From Mesorhizobium_B sp963522145 (GTDB lineage Bacteria; Pseudomonadota; Alphaproteobacteria; Rhizobiales; Rhizobiaceae), in NCBI GenBank assembly GCA_963522145.1, contig CAUQXI010000007.1:1-64000 (forward strand): a DNA stretch of 64,000 nt, in the 5' to 3' direction. The translations under genes and the position numbers were made by a program. A model generated the notes under the pieces. It saw nothing but the letters and a program-made list of their open reading frames with translations. It did not search any database and was not told where the DNA came from. Shown here in pieces: positions 51,425 through 60,567 of the stretch. How positions within the stretch are numbered: position 1 is the stretch's first letter; every line of letters starts with the position of its first letter.

Positions 51425-52537
51425 ATGGCCGATACGATCCTGATCACCGGCGGCGCGGGCTTTGTGGGCCGGCATGTCGCGCGCGCCCTTCTTGAACAGG
51501 GCCATCATGTGCGCGCGCTCGACAGCCTGATCGAGCAGGTCCACACTGGCAATGGCCGCCCTGATGAGCTCGATCCGCAAGTGGAGCTGGTTCAGGGCGA
51601 TATCCGCGACGAGACAGCCGTTCGCAATGCACTGCGCGGCGTGGACAAGGTGATCCACCTCGCCGCCGAAGTAGGCGTAGGCCAGAGCATGTATGCGATC
51701 GATCGCTACACCTCCGTCAACGAATACGGCACGGCGGTTCTTTTCCAGCAGTTGATCGACCAGCCGGTGAAGCGGGTGGTCGTCGCCTCCTCTATGAGCA
51801 TCTATGGCGAGGGGCTCTATCGGACCGTTGATGGTGTGCTCAAACAGGACGTGGTGCGCGGCCCCCGCAACTCGGACGGTTCCTGGGACCCACTAGATGA
51901 CCAAGGCCGCCCGCTGATCCCCGTGCCCACGCCGGAAACCAAGCAGCCGGCGCTGAAAAGCGTTTATGCCATCAACAAGTTCGTTCAGGAGCGGCTGACC
52001 CTGACCCTGACCGCTCAATACGGCATGGAAGGCTGCGCCCTGCGGCTCTGGAACATCTACGGCCCGGGACAGGCCCTGTCGAACCCCTATACCGGCGTGC
52101 TCGCCATCTTCGCCTCGCGCATCGCCAACAACCAGCCGCCGATGGTGTTCGAGGACGGCAACCAGCGCCGCGATTTCGTGCATGTGTCGGATGTGGCCCG
52201 CGCCTTCTGCCTCGCGCTGGAAAGACCGGAGGCGAACGGCGAGGTGTTCAACATCGGATCGGGCGAGGATCGCTCCGTGACGGATGTGGCGCGGTTGCAG
52301 GCTGCCTCCATGGGCCGGCCGGACGTGGAGCCCGAGATCACGCAAAAGGCGCGCGCGGGCGACATCCGCCACAACATCCCCGATCTCGACAAGGCGCGAA
52401 CCGTGCTCGGCTACGAGCCGCGTCAGGATTTCGGCAAGGGTCTGGAGGAGTTGGCCGAATGGGTCGCGCACCAGAAGGCCGACGATCGTGTCGCGGAAGC
52501 GCGCCGCGAGCTTGAAGCGCGAGGACTGGTCGCATGA
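51425..52537 (+). CDS. NAD-dependent sugar-nucleotide epimerase/dehydratase
   Basis: The 370-residue extended SDR has the NAD motif 'ILITGGAGFVGRHVARAL', 'IHLAAEVGVGQSMY', the Ser of 'SSMSIYGEG', the catalytic pair in 'YAINKFVQE' (Y-x3-K), and 'LRLWNIYGPGQALSNPYTG' before the substrate-binding C-terminal domain. It acts on a nucleotide sugar, and the exact epimerisation cannot be read from sequence. It starts the plus-strand operon; the next gene overlaps it by 4 nt. Confidence 0.9.
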   Translation: MADTILITGGAGFVGRHVARALLEQGHHVRALDSLIEQVHTGNGRPDELDPQVELVQGDIRDETAVRNALRGVDKVIHLAAEVGVGQSMYAIDRYTSVNEYGTAVLFQQLIDQPVKRVVVASSMSIYGEGLYRTVDGVLKQDVVRGPRNSDGSWDPLDDQGRPLIPVPTPETKQPALKSVYAINKFVQERLTLTLTAQYGMEGCALRLWNIYGPGQALSNPYTGVLAIFASRIANNQPPMVFEDGNQRRDFVHVSDVARAFCLALERPEANGEVFNIGSGEDRSVTDVARLQAASMGRPDVEPEITQKARAGDIRHNIPDLDKARTVLGYEPRQDFGKGLEELAEWVAHQKADDRVAEARRELEARGLVA

Positions 52538-53598
52538 TCGGAGGCGAAGGCCGAACGGGAGGGCAGATCCTCGTCACGGGAGGTGCGGGCTTCATCGGCA
52601 GCAATCTCGCCGACCGGCTCGCCGCCGAGGGCGGTGACGTGGTGGTCGCCGACACGCTGGCGCGCCCCGGCGTGGAGCGAAACCTTCAATGGCTGCAAGC
52701 GCGCCATCGCGCGCGCATCCGCCACCTGGCCGTGGATGTGCGCGATCGCGACGGCATCGCCCGGGCGGCCGAGGGCGTCGATGCGATCTTCCACCTGGCC
52801 GCACAGGTGGCGGTCACCACAAGCCTTTCCGATCCACGCGCGGATTTCGACGTGAACCTGCTTGGCACCCTCAACGTGCTGGAGGCCGCGCGCGAGAAGC
52901 ATACGCCGGTGATCTTCGCCAGTACCAACAAGGTTTACGGTGACCTGGCCGACATTCCGCTTTCGCTTCTCGACGATGCCTGGATGCCGGCGGATGCAGG
53001 CCTGCGTGGGCAGGGGGTAAGCGAAGCACGGCCGCTCGACTTTCATACGCCCTATGGCTGCTCGAAGGGCGGCGCGGACCAGTATGTGCTGGACTACGCC
53101 CGCAGCTTCGACGTTCCGACGAGCGTCATCCGCATGAGCTGCATCTACGGTCCTCGCCAGATGGGCACGGAGGATCAGGGCTGGGTCGCCCATTTCCTGA
53201 TCCGGGCGCTGAAAGGCGAGCCGATCACCTTGTTCGGCGACGGCAAGCAGGTGCGCGACGTGCTGCATGTGGGCGATGCGGTGGACGCCTATCTCGCCGC
53301 CTGGCGCAACATCGCAGCCGTCAGCGGCCAAGCGTTCAATCTCGGCGGCGGGCCAACCAACGCGGTGAGCCTCGTGCAGCTGATCAGGCAGATCGAGGAG
53401 CTGATCGGCCGTCCGGTGAAGACGAGCTTCGAGGACTGGCGCGCCGGCGACCAGCGCTATTTCGTGGCCGATGCCTCCGCCATCCGCACTGCGCTGGAGC
53501 TTAAACAGCCGCTCGACTGGCGGGAAGGCGTCAAGCAGCTCGCGCAATGGCTCGAACAGGAGCATCGCGGATCGCCAAGGGCGGTCGTCGCCGCATGA
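52534..53598 (+). CDS. NAD-dependent sugar-nucleotide epimerase (CDP-paratose 2-epimerase-like)
   Basis: The 354-residue extended SDR has 'ILVTGGAGFIGSNLADRL', 'STNKVYGDLAD' and 'YGCSKGGADQYVLDYAR' (Y-x3-K). The 'STNKVYGD' and 'GCSKGGADQY' combination is close to CDP-paratose/CDP-tyvelose 2-epimerases and related C2-epimerases, so 2-epimerisation of a nucleotide sugar is a reasonable guess. Substrate not established. It starts at an ATG overlapping the previous stop and overlaps the GT4 gene in the same way. Confidence 0.88.
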   Translation: MIGGEGRTGGQILVTGGAGFIGSNLADRLAAEGGDVVVADTLARPGVERNLQWLQARHRARIRHLAVDVRDRDGIARAAEGVDAIFHLAAQVAVTTSLSDPRADFDVNLLGTLNVLEAAREKHTPVIFASTNKVYGDLADIPLSLLDDAWMPADAGLRGQGVSEARPLDFHTPYGCSKGGADQYVLDYARSFDVPTSVIRMSCIYGPRQMGTEDQGWVAHFLIRALKGEPITLFGDGKQVRDVLHVGDAVDAYLAAWRNIAAVSGQAFNLGGGPTNAVSLVQLIRQIEELIGRPVKTSFEDWRAGDQRYFVADASAIRTALELKQPLDWREGVKQLAQWLEQEHRGSPRAVVAA

Positions 53599-54710
53599 CG
53601 GAGCGCGAGCCAGTCCCCTCCCATGTGCTGATGACCGTCGATGCGGTGGGCGGCGTCTGGACCTATGCGCTCGATCTCGCCCACGAACTCGCCGCGCGCG
53701 GCATCCGTGTGACCCTTGCCGTGCTCGGTCCCGCGCCATCGCCCGAGCAGATGCGCGCGGCGCAAAGGGTTGACGGGGTTTCGGTGAGGGAAACCGGTCT
53801 CACGCTCGACTGGATGGAAGACGATCCCGAACAGCTCACCGCGAGCGGAAAAGCCGTGTCGGCGCTCGCGCAAGCGCTCGGCGTTGATCTGGTCCACCTG
53901 AACAGCCCCGCACTCGCGGCAGGCATGTCCTTTTCCACGCCGGTGGTGGGCGCCTGTCATTCCTGCCTTGCGACTTGGTGGGATGCCGTACGCGGCGGCG
54001 CGCTGCCGCCCTCCTTCGCTTGGCGCACGGAGCGGCTGCGAAACGGCTATGCGGCCTGTGATCGATTGATCGCGCCAAGCCGCGCCTTTGGCGACGCAAC
54101 AGCGAGGCGCTACGGCGTCGTCCCGCAGATAGTCCATAATGGGCGTGACACAATGACGACCGCAGCGGCTCCAAAGAAGCCTGTTGCCCTGACCTCCGGC
54201 CGGCTCTGGGACGACGGCAAGAATTTCCGGACGCTTGACCGCGCCGCCGCCCGGATGCGGAGAAAGGTTCGTACGGCGGGCTCTTTGCGCGGTCCCAATG
54301 GCGAGCACGTCGCCTGCGAGAATGCGGCGTCCCTCGGCCATCTGTCCTCCGAAGCCCTTGCGTCCGAGTTGGCCGAGGCTGCGGTGTTCGTGTCGCCCGC
54401 GCTCTACGAGCCGTTCGGTCTGGGCGTTCTGGAAGCGGCGCAAGCCGGCTGCGCGCTGGTGTTGTCCGATATCCCGACCTTCCGCGAATTGTGGGCGGAA
54501 GCGGCGATCTTCGTTTCGCCGCTGGACCATTCAGGCCTTGCCGCCGCGCTTGACGAACTGCTGGACGATCCCGAGCGCTGCGCGCAACTCGGCGCCCTTG
54601 CGCGCGATGGCGCCGCCCGTTTCACACGTCAGGCCATGGCGGGGAACACGCTGGAGGTTTACCGCGCCGCGATGGCCCAGCCGATGGCGCGGAAAAGGGC
54701 GGCGGCATGA
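53595..54710 (+). CDS. Glycosyltransferase family 4-type protein
   Basis: The 371-residue GT-B protein has an N-terminal 'DAVGGVWTYALDLAHELAARGIRVTL' acceptor domain and a C-terminal donor domain with the E-x7-E motif 'EPFGLGVLE', followed by 'ALVLSDIPTFRELW'. It is the only classic GT4 in the cluster. The segment around residues 195-245 is somewhat shorter than in typical members. Probable cytoplasmic transfer of a hexose or pentose; donor and acceptor unknown. Both ends overlap neighbours by 4 nt. Confidence 0.87.
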   Translation: MTEREPVPSHVLMTVDAVGGVWTYALDLAHELAARGIRVTLAVLGPAPSPEQMRAAQRVDGVSVRETGLTLDWMEDDPEQLTASGKAVSALAQALGVDLVHLNSPALAAGMSFSTPVVGACHSCLATWWDAVRGGALPPSFAWRTERLRNGYAACDRLIAPSRAFGDATARRYGVVPQIVHNGRDTMTTAAAPKKPVALTSGRLWDDGKNFRTLDRAAARMRRKVRTAGSLRGPNGEHVACENAASLGHLSSEALASELAEAAVFVSPALYEPFGLGVLEAAQAGCALVLSDIPTFRELWAEAAIFVSPLDHSGLAAALDELLDDPERCAQLGALARDGAARFTRQAMAGNTLEVYRAAMAQPMARKRAAA

Positions 54711-55825
54711 GGATCGCCTATTTCACCCATTCGCTGGAATCCTGCTGGAACCACGGCAACGCCCATTTCCTGCGCGGCGTGCTGCGCGAGCTGAAGGCGC
54801 GCGGCCACGCGGTGGAGGCGCTGGAGCCGAAGGATGCCTGGAGCCGCGCCAATCTTGTGGCCGATCACGGCGAGGAAGCGCTTGGCGCCTGGCGCAAGGC
54901 TTATCCCGAGCTCGAAAGCTCGCGCTATGACAGAATGGCCGGCATCGAGGCTTCGCTCGACAACTGTGATCTCGTGATCGTCCACGAGTGGAACGATCCG
55001 GAACTCGTGGCTGCAATCGGGCGCAAGCGCCGGCAGGGCGCGCGCTTCCTCCTCCTGTTCCACGACACGCATCACCGCGCCGTGAGCGAGCCAAACGGCA
55101 TCCGCGCCTTCGACCTGTCGGGCTATGACGGGGTGCTCGCCTTCGGCGAGACGCTCGCGGAGGTGTATCGCCGCTGGGGCTGGGAGAACCGCGTCTTCGT
55201 CTGGCACGAGGCGGCCGACACCCGCTTGTTCCATCCTCCGGCAACGGAGACATCGCGCGAGGGCGCCGTGTGGATCGGCAACTGGGGCGATGGGGAGCGC
55301 ACCGCCGAGATCGAAAGCTTCCTGCTAGCGCCCGCGCGAGAGGCAGGCCTGTCGCTCGACATTCACGGCGTGCGCTACCCGGCATCAGCGCTCGCGATGC
55401 TCGATCGCTACGGCGGGCATTATCGCGGCTGGATCGCCAATGCGGAAGCACCGAACGTCTTCGCCCGACACCTTCTCACCGTGCATGTGCCGCGCCGCTT
55501 CTATGTCGAGCAGCTGCCGGGCATTCCGACGATCCGGGTCTTCGAGGCGCTTGCCTGCGGCATTCCGCTGATCAGCGCGCCCTGGCGCGACAGCGAGAGC
55601 CTGTTCCGCCCCGGGCAGGACTTCCTTTTCGCCGAAGACGGCGCCGCGATGACGCGCCATCTTCGGGCGCTCAAATCCGATCCGGCTCTGCGCCAGGCCC
55701 TGGTGGAAAGCGGCTTGGAAACGATCCGCGCCCGCCACACCTGCGCCCATCGCGCGGACGAGCTGCTGGCCGTGGTGGAAACGCTCAGCGGTGCCGCACG
55801 AGCAAAGGAGGCGGAGCCCGCCTGA
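54707..55825 (+). CDS. CgeB-like glycosyltransferase (first of three)
   Basis: The 372-residue GT-B-like protein starts 'MRIAYFTHSLESCWNHGNAHFLRG' and has the Glyco_trans_1_2-type C-terminal block 'TIRVFEALACGIPLISAPWRDSE', then 'DFLFAEDGAAMTRHLRAL'. This family includes Bacillus CgeB, linked to spore-crust polysaccharide. There is no signal peptide. Donor and acceptor unknown. It overlaps the GT4 stop by 4 nt, and the next gene starts on its stop codon (TGATG). Confidence 0.85.
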   Translation: MRIAYFTHSLESCWNHGNAHFLRGVLRELKARGHAVEALEPKDAWSRANLVADHGEEALGAWRKAYPELESSRYDRMAGIEASLDNCDLVIVHEWNDPELVAAIGRKRRQGARFLLLFHDTHHRAVSEPNGIRAFDLSGYDGVLAFGETLAEVYRRWGWENRVFVWHEAADTRLFHPPATETSREGAVWIGNWGDGERTAEIESFLLAPAREAGLSLDIHGVRYPASALAMLDRYGGHYRGWIANAEAPNVFARHLLTVHVPRRFYVEQLPGIPTIRVFEALACGIPLISAPWRDSESLFRPGQDFLFAEDGAAMTRHLRALKSDPALRQALVESGLETIRARHTCAHRADELLAVVETLSGAARAKEAEPA

Positions 55826-56916
55826 TGAAGATCGCATTCTACGGATCGAGCCTGCTTTCCGCCTATTGGAACGGCGCGGCCACCTATTATCGCGGCATGC
55901 TGGGCGAGCTTGCCAAGCGCGGCTGGCAGGTCACCTTCTTCGAGCCGGACGCCTTCGACCGCCAGAAGCACCGCGACATCGACCCGCCCGACTGGGCGGA
56001 GGTGGTGGTTTGGGAGAACACTGCCGAGGCATGCCGGGCGGTGGTGGCGCGGGCGGTTGAGGCCGATGTAGTGGTCAAGGCGAGCGGCGTGGGCGTCTTC
56101 GACAATGAGCTGCTGGCCGTCTTCGACCACGCTGCGCCGGGCGCTTTACACATCTACTGGGATGTGGACGCGCCCGCGACGCTGGCCGAACTGCGCGTCG
56201 CGCCCGAGCACCCGCTGCGGCGCAAACTCCCGAAACTGGATTATGTGCTGACCTATGGCGGCGGTCCGCCCGTGATCGAAGCCTACGAGGCGCTTGGTGC
56301 TCCCGTCTGCCGGCCGATCTACAACGCGCTCGATCCCTCCACTCACCATCCGGTCAAGGGGGAAGAGCGTTTCGCGGCGAGCCTCGGGCTGCTCGCCAAC
56401 CGCCTGCCCGACCGCGAGCGGCGCATCGAGCAGTTCTTTCTGGAGCCGGCCGCCAGCCTGCCCGAACATCGCTTCCTGCTCGGCGGCAATGGCTGGGACG
56501 ACAAACCGATGAGCGAAAATGTCCGCCGCGTCGGCCATGTCGGCACGCGCGACCACAACGCTTTCAACTGCTCGCCGCTCGCCGTGCTCAACGTGGCGCG
56601 CGACAGCATGGCCGAAGTGGGCTTTTCACCCGCCACCCGCGTCTTCGAGGCGGCGGGCGCAGGCGCTTGCCTGATCACGGATGCCTGGGAGGGCATCGAG
56701 CTTTTCCTGGAGCCGGATTCGGAAGTGCTGGTCGCGCGCGACGGCGCGGATGTGGCCGCCCATCTCCAGGCCCTCACGCCGGAGCGGGCGCGAGCCATCG
56801 GCGAGGCGGCGCGGGCGCGGATCACGGCGGAACACACTTATGCCCGCCGCGCAATCGAGGCCGATGCCTTGTTCCGGGAAGCGCTGGCGAAGAAGCGCGA
56901 AAGGAGCGCGGCGTGA
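55825..56916 (+). CDS. CgeB-like glycosyltransferase (second of three)
   Basis: The 363-residue protein starts 'MKIAFYGSSLLSAYWNGAATYYRGML' and has 'YVLTYGGGPPVIEAYEALGA', then the conserved C-terminal 'PATRVFEAAGAGACLITDAWEGIELFL' block. It is similar in layout to both its neighbours but far from identical, so the three genes are diverged paralogues rather than recent copies. The ATG overlaps the previous stop by one base, with AGGAGG upstream. Confidence 0.85.
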   Translation: MKIAFYGSSLLSAYWNGAATYYRGMLGELAKRGWQVTFFEPDAFDRQKHRDIDPPDWAEVVVWENTAEACRAVVARAVEADVVVKASGVGVFDNELLAVFDHAAPGALHIYWDVDAPATLAELRVAPEHPLRRKLPKLDYVLTYGGGPPVIEAYEALGAPVCRPIYNALDPSTHHPVKGEERFAASLGLLANRLPDRERRIEQFFLEPAASLPEHRFLLGGNGWDDKPMSENVRRVGHVGTRDHNAFNCSPLAVLNVARDSMAEVGFSPATRVFEAAGAGACLITDAWEGIELFLEPDSEVLVARDGADVAAHLQALTPERARAIGEAARARITAEHTYARRAIEADALFREALAKKRERSAA

Positions 56917-59030
56917 GCGCGCCCATGCGGATCGTCGTGCTGGGTTTGAGCCTGTCCTCGTCCTGGGGCAATGGCCATGCCGTGACCTTCCGGGCGCTGC
57001 TCAAGGCCGTGGCTGCGCGCGGCCACGACATCCTGTTCCTGGAACGCCGCGTACCCTGGTACGCCTCCCATCGCGATCTCGGCGATCCATCCTACTGCCG
57101 CCTCGACTTCTATAACGACCTCGACGATCTCGGGCGCTTCGAAAGCGAGGTGGCCGGAGCCGACGCGGTGATCGTGGGCTCCTATGTGCCGGAGGGTGTG
57201 GCGGTCGGGGGCTGGGTGCGAAAAACCGCGCGTGGCGTTGTCGCCTTTTATGACATCGACACGCCGGTGACGCTCGCCAAGCTCGGACGCGGCGACGAGG
57301 AATATCTTTCGGCCGCCCAAATCCCTAATTACGACCTCTATCTCTCCTTCACGGGCGGCCCGACGCTTCAAAGGCTGGAACAAGAGTTCGGCGCGCCGGC
57401 CGCGCGCGCGCTGTTTTGCTCGGCCGATTCTGCGCTCTACCGTCCGCTCGATGCGGCGCCGCGTTGGGACCTGTCCTATCTCGGCACCTACAGCCCGGAT
57501 CGTCAGCCGGTTCTGGAACGGCTGCTTCTGGAGCCGGCGCGGCGGATGCCGGAAAAGCGCTTCGTGGTGGCTGGGCCGCAATATCCCGCCGAGATCGAGT
57601 GGCCCGCCAATGTGGAGCGGATCGAGCACCTGCCGCCCATCGAACACCCGGCCTTTTATGCCGCGAGCCGCTTCACGCTGAACACGACCCGCGCCGACAT
57701 GGTGGCGGCGGGCTATAGCCCGAGCATCCGCTTGTTCGAGGCGGCAAGCTGTGCCGTTCCCATCATCTCCGACATCTGGGAAGGTCTGGACAAGCTATTT
57801 GCGCCCGGCCGCGAGATCGTGCTGGCCAAGAACGCCGACGAGGTCATGGCCGCGCTGAACCTGCCCGAGGAAGCCGCCCAAGCGATCGGCCGCGCGGCAC
57901 ACGCCCGCTTAATGACCGAACATACACCCGGCCATCGCGCCCAAACGCTCGAAACGGAACTCCAGGCGGCGCAGGCTCGGCTTTCCGCCGCGCGAACAAA
58001 CACAGGTGAGAAGGTTTCCATGAAGATCACATCCAGCGAAAAACGCGCCCTTGTCGCGGGTGGCGCGGGCTTCCTCGGCTCGCATCTGTGCGACCGCCTG
58101 CTTGAACAGGGCTATCAGGTGGTCTGCGTGGACAATCTGATGACGGGCGACCGCGCGAACCTGCGCGAGGCGGAAGGGAGGCCGGGCTTCGAGTTCATCG
58201 AGGCGGACATCGTCCAGCCGCTGCCGGAGCGCCTCACGCGCAAGAAATTCGACCGCATCTACAATCTCGCCTGCCCCGCCTCGCCGCCGCAATACCAGGC
58301 CGACCCCGAACACACGCTGCTGACCAGCGTGCTCGGCACATTGCATCTCCTGCGGCTCGCGGAAGCGTCCGGCGCACGCTTCCTTTTGACCTCCACCAGC
58401 GAGATCTATGGCGATCCCGAGATCCACCCGCAGCCCGAAACCTATCGCGGCAACGTCAACCCGATCGGCCCCCGCGCCTGCTATGACGAAGGCAAGCGCG
58501 CCGCTGAAACGTTGAGCTTCGATTACGAGCGGATGGGCCGCGGCGAGGTGCGCGTGGCGCGCATCTTCAACACCTACGGCCCCCGGCTTTCGGCAGCGGA
58601 CGGCCGCGTCGTTTCCAACGTGATCAGCCAGTGCCTGGCGGGCGATGACGTCACGATCTATGGCGACGGCAGCCAGACGCGCTCCTTCTGCTATGTGGAC
58701 GACATGGTGGAGGGGCTGATCGCGCTGATGGAGCACGACGGCCCGCAGCCCGGCCCGATCAATCTCGGCAATCCGGCCGAGATGACGGTGCACGAACTGG
58801 CCGATGCGGTGCTGGACCTGACATCCGCCTCCTCGCGCATCGTGCATCGCCCCTTGCCGGTCGATGATCCGCGTCGCCGCCGCCCGGTGATCGATCGCGC
58901 CGCGGAAGTGCTCGGATGGCGCCCGTCCACAAGCTTGCGCGACGGCCTGCAAATGACGATCGCATGGTTCGCCCGTGAGAAGGAGGCAGGTTCTCCGAAG
59001 CCGGTTGTCAGGACGGCCGTCGAAGCCTGA
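56913..59030 (+). CDS. Fusion: CgeB-like glycosyltransferase + UDP-glucuronate decarboxylase-like domain
   Basis: One unbroken frame of 705 codons carries two proteins that are normally separate. Residues 1 to about 350 are a third CgeB-like glycosyltransferase ('LSSSWGNGHAVTFRALL', 'PSIRLFEAASCAVPIISDIWEGLD'). A short Ala/Gln-rich linker follows. From residue 370 ('MKITSSEKRALVAGGAGFLGSHL') comes an extended SDR with 'ACPASPPQYQ', 'STSEIYGDP' and 'YDEGKRAAE', the pattern of UDP-xylose synthase (decarboxylation of UDP-glucuronate). The start is GTG at 56913 with AAGGAG upstream. The internal ATG at 58020 has GAGAAGG before it, so the second half may also be made alone. With ugd in the cluster this gives a route to UDP-xylose. 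Confidence 0.85.
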   Translation: MSAPMRIVVLGLSLSSSWGNGHAVTFRALLKAVAARGHDILFLERRVPWYASHRDLGDPSYCRLDFYNDLDDLGRFESEVAGADAVIVGSYVPEGVAVGGWVRKTARGVVAFYDIDTPVTLAKLGRGDEEYLSAAQIPNYDLYLSFTGGPTLQRLEQEFGAPAARALFCSADSALYRPLDAAPRWDLSYLGTYSPDRQPVLERLLLEPARRMPEKRFVVAGPQYPAEIEWPANVERIEHLPPIEHPAFYAASRFTLNTTRADMVAAGYSPSIRLFEAASCAVPIISDIWEGLDKLFAPGREIVLAKNADEVMAALNLPEEAAQAIGRAAHARLMTEHTPGHRAQTLETELQAAQARLSAARTNTGEKVSMKITSSEKRALVAGGAGFLGSHLCDRLLEQGYQVVCVDNLMTGDRANLREAEGRPGFEFIEADIVQPLPERLTRKKFDRIYNLACPASPPQYQADPEHTLLTSVLGTLHLLRLAEASGARFLLTSTSEIYGDPEIHPQPETYRGNVNPIGPRACYDEGKRAAETLSFDYERMGRGEVRVARIFNTYGPRLSAADGRVVSNVISQCLAGDDVTIYGDGSQTRSFCYVDDMVEGLIALMEHDGPQPGPINLGNPAEMTVHELADAVLDLTSASSRIVHRPLPVDDPRRRRPVIDRAAEVLGWRPSTSLRDGLQMTIAWFAREKEAGSPKPVVRTAVEA

Positions 59031-59581
59031 TGAGCCAGGCGCTGCCGCACGAGGACGGGCCAACTGTCGCTTCCGCGCCGGGCTCCCTTTCCGTCGTGCT
59101 CCGGCGCAATGTCGCGCTCCTGCGCGAGCGCCGGGAGGCCGAGGCGCGCGCCGCCTCCTGGGGCGATCGGCTTTCGCAGCGGATCACCGATTTCACCGGA
59201 AGCATGCTGTTCGTCGCGATCCACCTCGTGATCTTCGGCGCCTGGATCACCGTGAACCTGTGGGGACCGGAAAAGCTGCGCTTCGACCCGACCTTCGTGG
59301 CGCTGGCGATGGTCGCGTCAGTCGAGGCGATCTTCCTTTCCACCTTTGTGCTGATCAGCCAGAACCGCCTTGCCGCCGCGCAGGACCGCCGCTCCGAGCT
59401 CGACCTGCAGATCAATCTTCTCGCCGAGCACGAGGTGACGCGGCTGATCAGCCTCGTCGATCGCATCGCCGCCCATCTCGGCGTGCCGAACGGTGATTCC
59501 GAACTGGGAGAGCTCAAGCGGGACGTGGCGCCCGATGCCGTGCTCGACCACATCGTGGCTGCCGGACAGACGAACACGTGA
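59030..59581 (+). CDS. DUF1003 membrane protein
   Basis: The 183-residue protein has the DUF1003 core: 'DRLSQRITDFTGSMLFVAIHLVIFGAWITVNLW', a second helix 'FVALAMVASVEAIFLSTFVLISQNR', then a cytoplasmic helix with 'RSELDLQINLLAEHEVTRLI'. Two membrane segments and a coiled-coil-like tail are visible. The function of DUF1003 is unknown. It is coupled to the fusion gene (TGATG) and overlaps the dehydrogenase start by 4 nt (GTGA). Confidence 0.88.
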   Translation: MSQALPHEDGPTVASAPGSLSVVLRRNVALLRERREAEARAASWGDRLSQRITDFTGSMLFVAIHLVIFGAWITVNLWGPEKLRFDPTFVALAMVASVEAIFLSTFVLISQNRLAAAQDRRSELDLQINLLAEHEVTRLISLVDRIAAHLGVPNGDSELGELKRDVAPDAVLDHIVAAGQTNT

Positions 59582-60567
59582 AGGGCTCGATGATGGGCGA
59601 AGCGCCGAAAACAATGCGCGCGGTTGTGGTGACGGGCCCCGGCCAGTCCGAGTTGCGGGAGGTTCCGCTGCCGGAGCCGGGTCCGGGACAAGTGCGCGTA
59701 CGCCTCGAAGGCTGCGGCGTCTGCGCGTCCAACCTCACACCCTGGGCGGGGCCGGAATGGATGCGGTTTCCGACCGAGCCCGGCGGGCTCGGCCATGAAG
59801 GATGGGGCGTGATCGACGCGCTGGGCGAGGGCGTGAGCGGGCTCGAGCGCGGCACGCGCGTGGCGAGCCTGTCCTACCATTCCTATGCCGAATATGACGT
59901 GGCGAGCGCCGATGCGGTGATCCCCCTGCCGCCTGCGCTCGACGGGCAGGCCTTTCCCGGCGAGCCGCTGGGCTGCGCGATGAACATTTTCCGCCGCAGC
60001 GGCGTTAGTGCGGGGCAAACGATCGCCGTGATCGGCATCGGTTTCCTGGGCGCGCTGCTCACGCAGATGGCGGTGCGCGCGGGCGCCCGCGTGATCGCGA
60101 TCTCGCGCCGGCCTTTCTCCCTCGATCTCGCGCGGGAGATGGGCGCAGCGGAAGCGATCCCGCTCGTGGACCATTACGAGATCATCAACCGGGTGAAGGA
60201 GCTGACGGACGGCCGCTTCTGCGACGTGGTCGTGGAAGCCATCGGCAAGCAGTGGCCGCTTGATCTCGCGGCCGAGCTGACGCGGGAACGCGGCCGGCTG
60301 GTCGTGGCGGGCTATCATCAGGACGGTCCGCGCCAGGTGAACATGCAGCTCTGGAACTGGCGCGGGCTCGACGTGATCAACGCCCATGAGCGTGACCCGG
60401 CGATCTATGTGGATGGGGTGCGGCGAGCCGTGGAGGCAGTCGGCCAGGGCGATCTCGATCTCGCCCCCCTTCTCACCCACAGCTTTCCGCTCGACAGGTT
60501 GGGCGAGGCGCTCGACGCCACGCGCGACCGGCCCGATCATTTCCTCAAGGCGATCGTGACGATGTAG
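59578..60567 (+). CDS. Zinc-dependent MDR alcohol/polyol dehydrogenase-like protein
   Basis: The 329-residue MDR protein has catalytic-zinc ligand positions in 'EGCGVCASNL' (Cys), 'GGLGHEGWGV' (His-Glu) and 'EPLGCAMN' (Cys). Its NAD(P) site is 'IAVIGIGFLGALLTQMAVRAGA'. The usual four-Cys structural zinc loop is missing, which accounts for the short length. It probably oxidises or reduces a sugar alcohol, inositol or glycoside; the substrate is unknown. The GTG at 59578 overlaps the DUF1003 stop, and ATGs at 59590 and 59593 are alternatives. Its end overlaps the convergent gene by 23 bp. Confidence 0.85.
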   Translation: MKGSMMGEAPKTMRAVVVTGPGQSELREVPLPEPGPGQVRVRLEGCGVCASNLTPWAGPEWMRFPTEPGGLGHEGWGVIDALGEGVSGLERGTRVASLSYHSYAEYDVASADAVIPLPPALDGQAFPGEPLGCAMNIFRRSGVSAGQTIAVIGIGFLGALLTQMAVRAGARVIAISRRPFSLDLAREMGAAEAIPLVDHYEIINRVKELTDGRFCDVVVEAIGKQWPLDLAAELTRERGRLVVAGYHQDGPRQVNMQLWNWRGLDVINAHERDPAIYVDGVRRAVEAVGQGDLDLAPLLTHSFPLDRLGEALDATRDRPDHFLKAIVTM

